Below are positions 24,449 through 34,986 of a DNA stretch of 64,000 bases, in pieces. The DNA is taken from positions 9,042,527-9,106,526 of the forward strand of contig CM060174.1 in NCBI GenBank assembly GCA_030549775.1. Reading direction: 5' to 3'. Each line of letters begins with the position of its first letter. Position 1 is the stretch's first letter. The stretch is from Tamarix chinensis (lineage: Eukaryota; Streptophyta; Magnoliopsida; Caryophyllales; Tamaricaceae). Under the pieces are notes generated by a model. It had not been told where the DNA came from, did not search any database, and saw nothing but the letters and a program-made list of their open reading frames with translations. Position numbers and translations under genes: made by a program.

Positions 24449-24533
24449 TCTTTATTATTATTATCCTTTGTCTTTATTTTTCTCATTATTTTGATTTCTC
24501 TACTTGTTGAAAATTATGTAGGAACTTGATATT

Positions 24534-24686
24534 ATGGATGTATTTAATGACAAGAGTTGGGTGAAACTAAGGAGAGTAGAAAATACTTACAAAAGAGCCT
24601 TAGATACATTCCTTGACTATGCATTTGCAACCTCAATCACTAATGGAAATAAGATTGCTTGTCTATGCTCGACTTGTGCAAATTGA
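24534..24686 (+). pseudogene. CACTA transposase-associated domain exon
   Basis: A 50-codon frame, MDVFNDKSWVKLRR, then YKRALDTFLDYAFA and NGNKIACLCSTCAN, ending in TGA. It follows the N-terminal transposase-associated domain of TNP2-type proteins: a W-x-R start, an F-x-FA centre and a C-P-C-x2-C zinc-like motif, here C-L-C-x2-C. An acceptor-like TTATGTAG lies just upstream at 24,514-24,521. No DDE-type catalytic exons follow, so the element is not autonomous. An acidic stretch at 25,933-25,997 (DDDKNEKDDTEEENEEDD, then stop) may be the far C-terminus of the same gene. Confidence 0.68.
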
Positions 24687-24950
24687 TTTTATCATGTAAG
24701 AAATGTAGGTAACTATGGTATGTGCATCTCTTCTCTTTCAATCTCGGCTAATGTGCCACTTCCACTCTGATTGGAAGAAGTTTTTGTATGCTAATTGATC
24801 TCATACGATATTTTTAGTTGACGTCCTTCTTTACTCATAGCATCAGTGTTACGCGGGACATAAATAAAAAAAATAAGGACAGAAAATATATAAACACATT
24901 ATTTTAAAAAAATTTAGAAAGTAGGTACGAAAGAAAATGATAAAAATATT

Positions 24951-24989
24951 TACACGCGCGCGCATGCGCACACACACGCACGTATATAT
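24951..24989. other. 39-nt strictly alternating purine-pyrimidine tract
   Basis: TACACGCGCGCGCATGCGCA followed by a CA/CG/TA run to 24,989 alternates pyrimidine and purine without a break. Such tracts, especially with CG and CA steps, are the usual Z-DNA candidates. It lies inside the CACTA element. Confidence 0.8.
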
Positions 24990-25997
24990 TATATATATTT
25001 TAATAAAAATAGATCAAATCTACCAAAATAAAGAGAGAAAAATAAAAAAAATTATAAAACTATTACCTATATTAGTTATCTAGTCAACACTCTTTCTCCG
25101 ATTAATGTCCTTATCCAATCAGTGTCCTTACTCTTGTTAACCTACCTTAGCTAACCTATTGAAAAGTTCTAAGCTTATGTCTCGTCATAGGTTTTCAAAA
25201 TATTTATGGGATGAGGAATCCTAGTAAATTATTACAAATAGTTAAATATTAAATAAATTTTGAATCCAAACCTAGAAGATAGTTTTCGTGCCAATCTTAT
25301 GCAAAAATCCAAACAAAAAAAAACTTTGGATATGTATATACTTAATTATTTTTGAGTTTCCTATGCTTAAAATTATTTTTTTTTTCATTTATTTATCCAA
25401 TTGACTCTATTTCTCTCTTCATTTTTTTTATCCCCTTTAGCTATAACATTGAAATTTATCTATGCTAATTAGGATTTTTCATGGGATGGTTATCTTGCCA
25501 CATCAAATTTTATTTTAGGTAATTCGTATATTATATATTCATAATGCAAATTACACACATTTTTTTATATCATAAGATAAAATATATATGTTTTTATATA
25601 AGAATAAGTTTTCATATGAAGTTATAATTGAAATTTTATTACATGAAAAATAATGAATAAAATGAAAACAAAAAAGCAATTGTAGTAGAAATAATTAGAG
25701 TGAGTGAGTTTCGTTGTGTTCACTATAAATAATTAACGTTTTAATGACCAAAATTTTTTGTGTTTAATGGCCAATTTTTTATCGTTAATGTCAATAAAAA
25801 TCTAAAAAAAATTATTGGTTCCCTAAAGAGTACAAACTCTCATGGTCTAGCTTTTTGATATGAATTTAGATTAATATGATTAAGTTAATTGTATATATAT
25901 TTTTAGGGAAAACATGTTGACGATTATTATCAAATGGACGATGACAAGAATGAAAAGGATGACACTGAAGAGGAGAATGAAGAAGATGATGTTTGAT

Positions 25998-26280
25998 GCG
26001 TTTATAAAAACGCTTTTGTCAGTCGGCTTATGAAGACGGTTGATACTTTTGTTTGTTAGCTTACGAATATGATCAATGTTTTTGTATATCAAATTATGAA
26101 GATGCTCGATGCTTTTGTATATATGTTAGCTAACAAAGATGCTTGGTGCTTTTGCTCATAAGCTTACGAAGATGCTTGATGATTTTGTGTATCAGCATAT
26201 GAAGATATTTTTGTATAATAGCCGATGTTTTTGTATATCAATGTATGAAGATGTTTTTGTATAATAGCTTATGCTACAAG
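25998..26280. repeat. ~50-bp degenerate repeats near CACTA right end
   Basis: About six units containing AGCTTACGAAGATGCTTGAT and TTTTGTATATCA, following the acidic stop-terminated stretch. Likely 3' untranslated or subterminal sequence of the CACTA. Confidence 0.7.
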
Positions 26281-26483
26281 TCGTTTATATAGTATTGTAC
26301 TTAAAGGACTGTTATGGCTTTGGGAGCTAAACAACTAATTATTTTGTACTACACAATGATAATTATATATGGTGTAGTTAATTTTATATATGTAAGCATA
26401 AATTGTTACTACAGGTAGATATTAGATATTGTGGTAACACGTGATATTAATAAATTTTTTATGTTTCGGTACAGGTTTTACCA

Positions 26484-26508
26484 ATATATATATATATATA
26501 TATATATA
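26484..26508. repeat. (AT)n microsatellite
   Basis: Pure AT run just inside the CACTA right subterminal region. Confidence 0.92.
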
Positions 26509-26559
26509 CAGGGTTAAAATATGTATAACCAACAATATATATATATTGGCATTAGGTTT

Positions 26560-26900
26560 TAGTAACAGATATAATATTGTGTTTAATACTTTTACTCACA
26601 GATATGATTGTGTGGTTAATTTTTTTTTTATCACAGATATAATTTTGTGCTTAATGCCTCTAGTCACAGATATTATTTTGTGGATAATAGTTTTAGTTAC
26701 AAATATTGTTTTGTGGGTAATACTTTTAGTCACAGATATTATTTTGTGGTTAATACTTTTACTTACAGATATAAGTGTGGGCATAAGTTTTACTAATAGA
26801 TAAATATCTGTGGATAAAACTTTTAAGCATAGAGTTTTTATTCACAGTTTTGTCACAAAATTTTTTTTGTTAGTAACAGATAAGACCCTGTTGGCACAAA
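26560..26900. repeat. CACTA right subterminal repeats
   Basis: About eight units of 32-36 bases around AGTCACAGATATTATTTTGT, continuing toward the right terminus. The open frames over 26,441-26,803 on both strands are products of this repeat. Confidence 0.85.
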
Positions 26901-27143
26901 TCATTTATTTTGTAGTGTGTAGCGTGTGTAAAAATGGCCGGATCACAAAATCATATGACTCTGATACTACTCGTAGAGGGAGAAAACTAACAAAGAGCGC
27001 ATGCACAAGATATTGACCCAAGTGAGATTTCATCCCAAAACTAATTGACAATGGAAGGAGTTGTCACTAAATCTATATGTTAGACAATTCCACCTCAAAT
27101 GTCTAATGTGGGACATAAAGACACACATGCACCTAATAGGTTA

Positions 27144-27540
27144 CCTATTTTAACTTAGCAATAGCCTTATCACTTGGAAGGCTAAAAAACAACATATCAT
27201 TTATCGTTCAGTGTGGAAGCTAAATATCGAGGGATGGCTAACACCACCAACAAGCTAATTTTGTTGCACTCCCTTTTACAAGATTTATAAGCATCGATCT
27301 CACATCGCAATGAATCTAATTTTTCATGAACACTCCAAACACAAAGAGATCAACTATCATTTTCTGTGTGAAAGGATCTTATGTAATGAGCTTAACAAAA
27401 CTTATGTCAAGTCACAAAGCCTCACGAACGAGATGAAAGCCACCGTCTACTTAGCAAGTTGGGCCTTTGTAACTCATATTCTCCAATATTGGCGTATACA
27501 TTTAGCTAAGATTGGCATTAATTAAGATTATGGTATATTT
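27144..27540 (+). pseudogene. Ty1/copia RNase H relic, copy A, 3' part
   Basis: Continues the copia element after the TRIM. It shows SVEAKYRGMANTT, LLHSLLQDL and a FHEHSKHKEI block equivalent to the copia NPVFHERTKHIEID motif, and ends about 100 bases before the coiled-coil gene's 3' end. The DNA is collinear with 57,660-57,715 plus 58,401-58,750 in copy B. Confidence 0.82.
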
Positions 27541-27586
27541 CGAGGATATTTACAGTTGCACCTTTGGTAACTATTATATTACATAA

Positions 27587-27613
27587 TGTGTGTGTGTGTG
27601 TGTGTGTGTGTGT
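27587..27613. repeat. (GT)n microsatellite, copy A
   Basis: Pure GT run, 29 bases beyond the coiled-coil gene stop codon. The paralogous (GT)n is at 58,792-58,813. Confidence 0.95.
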
Positions 27614-27641
27614 ATTAGGTTCTTTTCGGCAGAAATGTTCC

Positions 27642-29141
27642 TCAATTTTGTTTCGGAAGATTGCGCAGCTCCTTGCATAAATTCCTCACACGATTAATAA
27701 AGGATTGCTGTAGTAAGTCCCGTTTCTTCACCTTATATTTCTTAGCGAGCTGTAACTCTTGCTCTAGTTGCAGCACTTTCTCGTTTAGTGTACTCACGTC
27801 GTCAACTTTTTGCTTATATTCTTCGATCTGTAAAGTTAAATTTTTGACTCTTGAAGCAGATTCTGCTTTAGCGCTTTTGACCTACCAATTTTGAGTTTAA
27901 AAGAGGCGTTAGGGATCCTTCTTTCTTTCTCTGGTCAAAGAAAGCAGCCCTTGGACACAACATTTCATGTGGAATAAATATTGCTTAGGTTACGCCGATC
28001 AATACCTTTTTCAGTTGAGCCTCAACTGAATAGAATTGTTCTTCAATTTCCTTGAGCTTAGCTTCCGACGAAGATCTCTTTCTAATTTCGGCATTCAAGG
28101 CTGCTTCTTTCAACTCATAAGCTTTCAAGTGCTCTTCGAGCTGGGATTTTACACTTTCATGCTCTCTTTTGGCTTCCACGTATGCTTCATGGAGTTGATT
28201 CTTTTCCTCAATGATTGTAGACAACTGTTATGAGTAAGTAGTGCATCAATTAAAGGCTGAGTGAAATCAAAATAATACTATGTTAATACATATGTAATAA
28301 ACATGAAGAGGGAAAATGAAGATGGGGAATTTATCTCAAGCAAGCAACGGACCTCTGATTCGAGCCTTTGCCTTTCAGTACTTAGTTTCAGGGTCAAATC
28401 CTCGATTGCCTTCTTGGAATAACATTGTTCTTGAACTGCATTCTCCTTCTCAGAAACTATTGCAGATAGTTCTCCTCGAAGATCTTTCAGTTTCAATTTG
28501 GACTCCACCAATTCATAAGTGAGTTTCAGACCCACTTCAGCCAACGTCCGGTTATACGTCTCATACTGACTCAACTTCGCTTGCAATTTCTCGATCGTGC
28601 TCACTTCTTGTTCTACTCGACTCTCAGCATGTTTCAGTTTCTCCATCAACTCCATTTCTTTCAGATGAGCTGCCTTGAGCTTATCTTCACTGTTCTTCAA
28701 CTTCCACTGTGTCTTGTCCAACTCATTTTGTAGTACTTCCAGTAGATTCTTCCTGTCGTGGAGCCTTTTGTAGGAATCCCTCAATGCATCCTCTGACTTC
28801 TTCTTCTCAGTTTTTGCTACACCTAATGACTCTCTCACCTCTCCCTCTTTCTTATTTGCGGCTTGCAGCTCTTTCTCGAGGCTTGATTTTGCCGCACGGA
28901 ACTTCTCAAGTTCTGTTCTGAGTCCAGCTGTTTCTCCTTCCAGATTTTGGGTTTCCTTCTTTAGGTTACTCACGCGTGCGTCTAATGTTTTGTTTTGAGA
29001 TTTGAGCTCCTCGATTCTCGTCTCACCCTTCGCAATGAGTTTGTTATTTTCTTCATCTTGTTTAGGGGGAGGGGGAGGTGGAGGTGGAGGTGGAGGGCGA
29101 GGGCGAGGGGGAGGGGAAGGGGAAGAGAACAAGTTACCCAT
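27642..29141 (-). CDS. Coiled-coil protein gene A (three exons, 415 aa)
   Basis: Exons: 28,353-29,141 (263 codons), 28,006-28,224 (73 codons), 27,642-27,881 (79 codons plus TGA). Both introns (128 and 124 bp) are GT-AG and phase 0, so the frame stays open. The start at 29,141 is chosen because gene B starts at the aligned position in the same ...AAA-ATG context; an in-frame ATG at 29,183 would add 14 residues that B lacks. The N-terminus MGNLFSS fits the N-myristoylation pattern (Gly2, Ser6). It is followed by an 11-Pro run in a Pro-rich stretch and then almost unbroken Glu/Lys/Leu/Gln-rich heptads from about residue 30 to 390. There is no membrane segment or enzyme motif. The long coil resembles plant filament, organelle-division or synaptonemal-complex proteins in general character, but I cannot assign a family. 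A scaffolding role is inference. Confidence 0.82.
29040..29130. repeat. GGA/GGT-rich repeat encoding the poly-proline run of gene A
   Basis: (GGGGGA)/(GGTGGA)-type iterations on the plus strand read as Pro codons on the minus strand. Copy B has no such tract at this position, so it arose or expanded after the duplication. Confidence 0.85.
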
Positions 29142-30104
29142 TTTACAGGAAGTACCGGTAGCTAGTATCCGCCAAGGCGCCAACCATCAATCCGACATGC
29201 AATGTAACAAAAAAAAAAAGAAAAAAAAAGGAAAAAATGAATCACATTAATAGGCTGTTTGGTTTGGTGAGGGGTGAATAAAATGATTTCCTCCGTTTGT
29301 CTCGTTTGGATAAAAAAAAGTTCACCTAAATTAACAAGATTTTTTTTATTTACTCTAATTTTCTTTATTTCTATTAACAATTAATTTGAAGGTAATACAA
29401 TGAAAGAAAAAATAAATAAACTTTTATCCAGATAAAAATACTTTTTCCTTAATATATGTATTATAGAAGAAAATTCGAATATAAATATTCTTTATTTTAT
29501 TTTTTACATTTATTTCTCTTAATCTAAACAAAATTAAAATAATATTCATCCCAATTATCTTTTATTTCTTTTATATAGATTTTATTTTAATATTATTTTT
29601 ATTTTAATTCATTCCAATCCAAATAAGTCATAATAAAGTAAAAATAAGTCGAAGCTCTGAAGCATAACAGCTAAACAAAAAGACCAATTGAAACTGATAA
29701 AAGGAATATTTTGTTATCATCATTTCACCTGCCGTGAATTCTGTAGCTTTATAAGAAGAGGCATATGTGTCCTTTATATTCTCATGGTCCATATAATAAT
29801 AAATAAAAACACTTTTGTAAATTTATGAACAAAGAAAAATATCCTTACACAATAAAAAAATAGCGAAAGAAATATAAAGGAAATGGTTTTATATAGTTCA
29901 TTTGGCCTACGCCAAAGCTGAGACTAAAATAGCATTCCTACCACCGCAACATGCTTCTTGTGTCTGAATACAAACCTAATTCACCTTATAAAGTCATATT
30001 ACATCAACATTACTCATTAGATTGTATATATCAAAGCTGTCTAAATTGATCTTTGTAATACCTTTAGTTAATTACAGTCACATACTTTACTGATATTATT
30101 ATGA
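29142..30104. other. Upstream flank of gene A, shared with copy B
   Basis: No coding signal. 29,700-30,060 is closely similar to 60,760-61,115, including TCCTTTATATTCTCATGGTCC and GCAACATGCTTCTTGTGTCT. A possible short insertion 29,250-29,640 starts GGCTGTTTGGTTTGG and ends CCAATCCAAATAAGTC, roughly inverted ends, and is present in both copies. No core promoter could be fixed. Confidence 0.55.
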
Positions 30105-31400
30105 CATCAACATTCCTTTTCTTTTATTTTTTTTATTTAATAAAAAAATATTTAATTGAGACTATGGAAAAAATAAAAATACATAAATTAATATTTATGA
30201 TTTTTTTTATTACAAATAGACACATATATTAATATACTTCTGACTTAAAGATTATTTATATATATCTTTTACCATTATTATTTCTATCTTTTACTACCAA
30301 ATTATACTAAAATTTTCACCATAATTACACATATATTTCATCACAGATTTAAGTAGTTTTCAACATTATTAAATATATTTTTCACCATTATTTTTTTTAA
30401 ATTCAACATTGATCTAAGTCTTGTGTATATCTTTTACCATACCTACATATATATATATATATATTTTACCACTCATCTAAGTATTTTTCGGTACAATTAA
30501 ACAAATTTCTTCACTACTATTTTTCTAAAAAATTTAATGTTAATCTAAGCATATATCATCATTCATATGTGTATCTTTTATCTCAATAACACATATATTT
30601 TATCATGCATCTAAGTATCTTTCACCACTCCTAAACATCTTTTTCAACACTATTTTTCTTAAACAATTTAAATATTGATCTAAGCATATAACACCAATCA
30701 TGTGCATATATTTTTTTTTACCAAAATTATACGTACATTTTACCATACAACTAAGTAGATTTTACTACTATAAAACATAATTTTTTACCATTATTTTTCT
30801 AAAAACATTAACATTTATTTAATTATATTTCACCAATTATGTGCATATTTTTCACCATAAGTACACATATCTTTCATCAAAGCTCTACTTATCTTTCACC
30901 ACAACATGTACACCAAAGTTCTACCTATCTTTTATATAATTTGATCTTTCACCATCACTTTCAATATGTTTCGCCACTATGTGTATGAAATTTCACCAAT
31001 GTTTAAAGTATTTTCACTACCATATTCTAAAAACTATCAACATTCATCTAATTATATTTTACTAATTTTGTGCATATTGTTTTACCACAACTACACATAT
31101 ATTTTACTAAAGTTCTACCTATCTTTCACCAAAAATACTTAAAATTAACAATTATTTTACAAAATTCGATCATTCATTGTCACTTTCAATATCTTTCACT
31201 ATTGTTTACATGAAATTTTACCAATATTCAACATATATATATTTCACCAAAAAACATCAAGGAAGAAATCTTTCACCAATATTATTTTTACTCAAAATTT
31301 ATTTTATGATCTTCCACCAAGATTATACTAATACTTTACCATGATTTTTTTGTCAAAAGTATATTAATATGGGTGTCCATTTACAAGTAATAATCTTAAA
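30105..31400. repeat. Degenerate TTTCACCA-type repeats
   Basis: The motif TTTCACCA / TTTTACCA, usually preceded by ATAT or ATCT, recurs every 20-40 bases. Larger blocks of about 140-160 bases are marked by TAAGTATNTTTCACCA. An inverted form (TGGTGAAA, TGGTAAAATATATG) occupies 32,940-33,070. The start coincides with the loss of A/B homology. Confidence 0.7.
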
Positions 31401-32939
31401 AATATTATGATATAATTTTTATTTTATTTTTCTAATAATTCTAGTAAAATATATCTAATTTAAAAATATTGTTGGTGTTTGGATGACATCAGCAGGTTGA
31501 ACAAAGCAACACCATACAACCGGTAGTATGATAAATTTTGCAAGGTAATTAGGCCTAACTAATAATAATAATCATATTATCCATTTAGGATCTCTGGCCG
31601 GCTTAAAGCTATGTTTCATAAACATAATTATTATCATTAAATAATAATATTACTGTAAGCTCAATATAGAATCATACTAGATATTTTTATTTGTATATTC
31701 ATTTCACCATATTAAAATTCTCAACATGGTCCAACTTTCAATATTTAATAAGTCATTTAGGTTTCAGTGTCATTAGTATTTTGTTATGAGCAATTTTCAT
31801 ATAATGAATGTTTTAAAGTTGCTTTTCCCTCTAATTTATGCAAGATTTCAAATATATATATTCTAAACTAAAATTTCTTTTTCCTAATCTATGCTCAATA
31901 TATTTGACGCTAAAACCAAGCATAAACTTACTTGGTAAATTTAACCTATCAAGAATGATACCCACGTACATACTTTTCGATTCAATGGATTTTATTCTTC
32001 AAACCATAAAAATATTAACATAAAATCATGGTAAATTAAGATCGTCAATTCAAAAATATAAAGAGATGGATTAGAAATGGATGGTCTAGATCGATTTGCG
32101 GCATCATACTATTAAACAACAAATCATCATCATCAAGCCCAGATTATCTTCATCAGCGTCAACAATCAGACAGAAAGAGAAAAAAACAGCTATGAAATCA
32201 CTACTACAGACCATGAGAGAAGAAGGATCAATCTAATTAATCAAGCCAGAAAGACAGAGGAAACAATACTACTAAGTGATCAATGGTTGATTAAGAGTAA
32301 GAACAAGCAAGAGTGACTAGAAACTTACCTGAGCAAATTCAAAACTAGGCTTTGAAGTTTCTTCGAATTTTTAATTCATGGTTGTAGTTGGGGGAATTTA
32401 ATGGTGTGTCCGGGAGAAAGAAGAAGAAGAGTAGATAGCGGTATTCAAGGACTTTTTTTATTAGTTGTTGTTTTTCTTTGATCATATTTGATAGAGGTGG
32501 ACATTACAACGTAAATGCACTTTGGAATGATACTTTTCTTAACTAATTTGATGTAATGGAGTGTCATTTGTTATTAAGTTCTACGTAACTTAGTTTGGAA
32601 TGATGCCTTTCTTGATGGTAATGGAGCATCATTGATTTCAATGTAAATGCAATTTGAAATGATACCTTTCCCGACCGCTTATTTGACGCAATGAACTAGC
32701 TTCAATTGATGCACCATACATTAGGTAGCGGCAATTATAATTGTATTACCCATTATACCGCTGACATGGTATAACAGGTATGGCAAATTTGACGACTTGA
32801 GAAAAAAACTAACATAATTGTAAATAATGCCAGCCTTTTATTTTGTTTATTTTTTTAAAATAGATTATATTTAATTTTACAAGTTAAAAAAATAAAATAA
32901 TTATACCAAAATGTTGTTAGAATAATTACCTATAAATAG
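31401..32939. other. Sequence between the two TTTCACCA-type arms
   Basis: No long frame. On the minus strand 32,329-32,440 looks like a 5' exon, pyrimidine-rich upstream and ending TTTGCTCAG|GTAAGT, a perfect donor at 32,328. It has only a three-codon frame (ATG AAT TAA), so a non-coding leader exon is the best reading. No acceptor partner was identified. Confidence 0.35.
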
Positions 32940-33240
32940 AAATATATACTTATATGATATTGGTATTAAAAAAATTATGGTAAAATATATGTGTCAATAA
33001 AAGTAAGAAATATGATTGACAATTATGGTGAAACATAATAAATTAATTTTCTTAAAAAATCACAACTAATATAGATAAAATATAACAGTAAATTTGATGA
33101 AATATGAATGTAGCTGTAGCAAAATATAAAGACAATATTAATGAAACACAATTAAAACAGTAAAAAAAAGAAGAAGAAGAAGAAGAAATTAATGATAAAA
33201 ATCAAGGCAATTTTAATAATAACATGACAAGTTATTTTTC
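32940..33240. repeat. Inverted arm of TTTCACCA-type repeats
   Basis: Contains TGGTAAAATATATGTGTC and TGGTGAAACATAAT, reverse complements of motifs in 30.1-31.4 kb, plus a short (AAG)n at 33,168-33,187. Confidence 0.6.
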
Positions 33241-33384
33241 ACTCTATATTTGGTGAAAATGCCTAAACACTAAATTCCATTTCATTCTATATTTGATGAA
33301 GTAAATCTTCTTCATCTTTTTCCCTTCATTTGATAATGCTTAAAAATTATGGAAATGGATTTTTTTAACTTCTTTAAAATTCTC

Positions 33385-33771
33385 TTATTTGATACTCCAA
33401 ATAGAAGAATAATACCAAACAGGCTCTTCCTCTTTTAGACGTTTCATCTTTTCCTCATTTATTCTTTTCCGATTCGCAGGTCCACTACGAGCATTTCTCG
33501 CCCGCCGTTTGAAAATATTCTGAGAAGGAAGAGCGAGAACGTCATGTGCTTGGCAAAACTGCCAATATACGCCGACAAATGATACCAGAAGACTCCAAAG
33601 CTGCAGACTGCAGCTGGCTTTGATTTCAATGGCATTGAAATTCACAATATGAGCCATGTCGCCTTCACCAAATCTGACAACTCGATAAGCAGTGAATAAT
33701 AGAGCAGGTAAAAGTTGACCTGATCCCATCCAAATAAAACCCGAATCGATAAAATACGTAAAGTTTAGTAA
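33385..33771 (-). other. Open frame of unknown status, cut by an LTR element
   Basis: Continuous minus-strand frame including DVLALPSQNIFKRRARNARS and KRINEEKMKRLKEEE, a basic then charged stretch. It is cut on its N-terminal side by the gypsy element at 33,777. Across the empty site the sequence becomes GACCC-rich repeat, so the upstream part is probably not coding. No family recognised. It may be a gene fragment or chance. Confidence 0.25.
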
Positions 33772-34986
33772 CCTAATGTAATCCCTCAAATTTTTAAAAG
33801 CCTATATTCTATTAATTAAATTTTATTTAGGATAAATTAGCCTTTAAATTTATTTTAATTATTGGATTTTGAGCATATAAATATTTAATAAATTAAAAAT
33901 AAATATTTCATTATTCTATCATACTCTTATTATTTAAATAATTTTTCAAATCATTACTTTACTAAAATTATCTTTCTAAAACCCTTATATTTTAATTATA
34001 TTAAATTAAATTATTAAATAAATTTATTACCCCAAAATATGGTATTTTATTATTTTATAAATTAAATCATTTTAGTTAAACCCATTTCCTTTTCTTTTTC
34101 CTTTTTTCTCTTTTTTCCCTCTTTTTCCTTTTCTTTCCTTTTCTTCTCTCCCTTATTTTTTCCCCGACCTGGGTCGGCCGCTGGCCCAACTCACCCTCTC
34201 CCATGCGCGGCCCAACACCCCGCGCATCTCCTCTCCCTCTCTCCTGGCCGGTTCGGCCTTTCTTTTCCTTCCTTTTCTTTTCTCCTGGACTGCCGGTCCA
34301 CTGCTGCACTTCATCTTCTACCTCTCGCTCGCCCTGCAATCGAAAATCTCGCTAGGAAAAAGCTTGCAACGCCCACGCTCCCTACACCGGCCATTCCTCC
34401 CCTCCTCCTCGTTGACTCCCCTATAATTTCGACTAGACCATTCCTCCCTTCTCCGACACGACATCCCTCTCTCTCACCGACAAGTCACAGTCTGCACCTG
34501 CAAACCTGCGCCGACCACTCTCGTCAGACAGGAGCCCATAAGCCTGCTCCCTACCTTGCCACGCATCCTTGTCGTTTTTCCTTCCCAATTGGCCTATAAA
34601 TAGCCTTGAAGGCTGCCTTAATCGGGTTTGAAATTTGGAGCCTAGAAAAAACCAAATCGTGTGCCGCCCTTCTTCAGCCAGCCATTCCTCCACCTTCGGC
34701 CTCCTTTGTCGCCCGTTCCGACCACCAAAATTCTCCCTACACCGCCCTCTACACAACCCAACCACTAGTCTTCCTTGCCTTGCCCTGCACGAGCCGCCCC
34801 GGCCGTGCGAAGTGTTTTCATACCTTAGCAAAACCTTTCTATTTTAATGGTTTTGAGTCTGGGCCACGGTGAGGAACGTAAGGGTAGATTAGGGATTTTT
34901 CCCAAGGACGGGGGAAGTAGTGTGTCATGATTAATGCGAACTAATGGGTTCGCTTCTAACCTTGTCTTTTGTTGATGCAGCTTCCA

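Larger units (their letters stand above)
20537..26917. mobile_element. CACTA (En/Spm-type) transposon, degenerate
   Basis: Ends are CACTACAAAATATATGAC (left) and TTTATTTTGTAGTG (right), inverted CACTACAAAA termini. The 3-bp TSD TGT is present at 20,534-20,536 and 26,918-26,920. Subterminal repeats of the type TCTGTTGGTATTAGT occur on the left (20,590-20,800) and TTTTAGTCACAGATATTATT on the right (26,560-26,900), as expected for CACTA. Inside are a transposase-associated domain exon (24,534-24,686), a gypsy LTR fragment (about 21.37-23.2 kb) and a Helitron-like 3' terminus (24,448). No full transposase is readable. It lies in the TRIM internal domain of copy A; copy B lacks it. Confidence 0.9.
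15525..27138 (-). mobile_element. TRIM retrotransposon, copy A, split by later insertions
   Basis: Left LTR 15,525-15,697 (starts TGTTAGGAGAAAA, ends GCACCTAACA) and right LTR about 26,972-27,138 (ends CACCTAATA) are direct repeats of about 165-173 bases. On the minus strand, next to the right LTR, lies AGTATCAGAGTC, a primer-binding site for initiator tRNA-Met. The TSDs are AGTTA (15,520-15,524) and GGTTA (27,139-27,143), one base different. The internal domain is broken by a 4.7-kb solo LTR and a 6.4-kb CACTA element. The uninterrupted 548-bp version is at 57,107-57,654. Confidence 0.85.
14052..30104. repeat. Segmental duplication, copy A
   Basis: After removing the giant solo LTR (15,841-20,524 plus TSD) and the CACTA element (20,537-26,917 plus TSD), this aligns collinearly with 51,553-61,163. 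The shared unit is: copia RT relic, TRIM, end of copia RNase H, (GT)n, three-exon coiled-coil gene, and about 960 bases of its upstream flank. Homology starts near GTTCATTATTAGTTTTACAC and fades after CTTTACTGATATTATTATG at 30,104. Net unit length is about 4.9 kb. Confidence 0.88.

Noticed and set aside
26441..26803. 120-codon plus-strand frame and its 62-codon antisense partner
   Set aside because: Both are made by the CACTA right subterminal repeat and the (AT)n tract.
28316..28921. Plus-strand frames opposite coiled-coil gene A, and similarly 59,504-60,180 opposite gene B
   Set aside because: Antisense shadows; the minus strand has matched exons, splice sites and conserved frames in both copies.
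29002..29250. Gly-rich plus-strand frame of 82 codons
   Set aside because: It is the complement of the proline tract of gene A.
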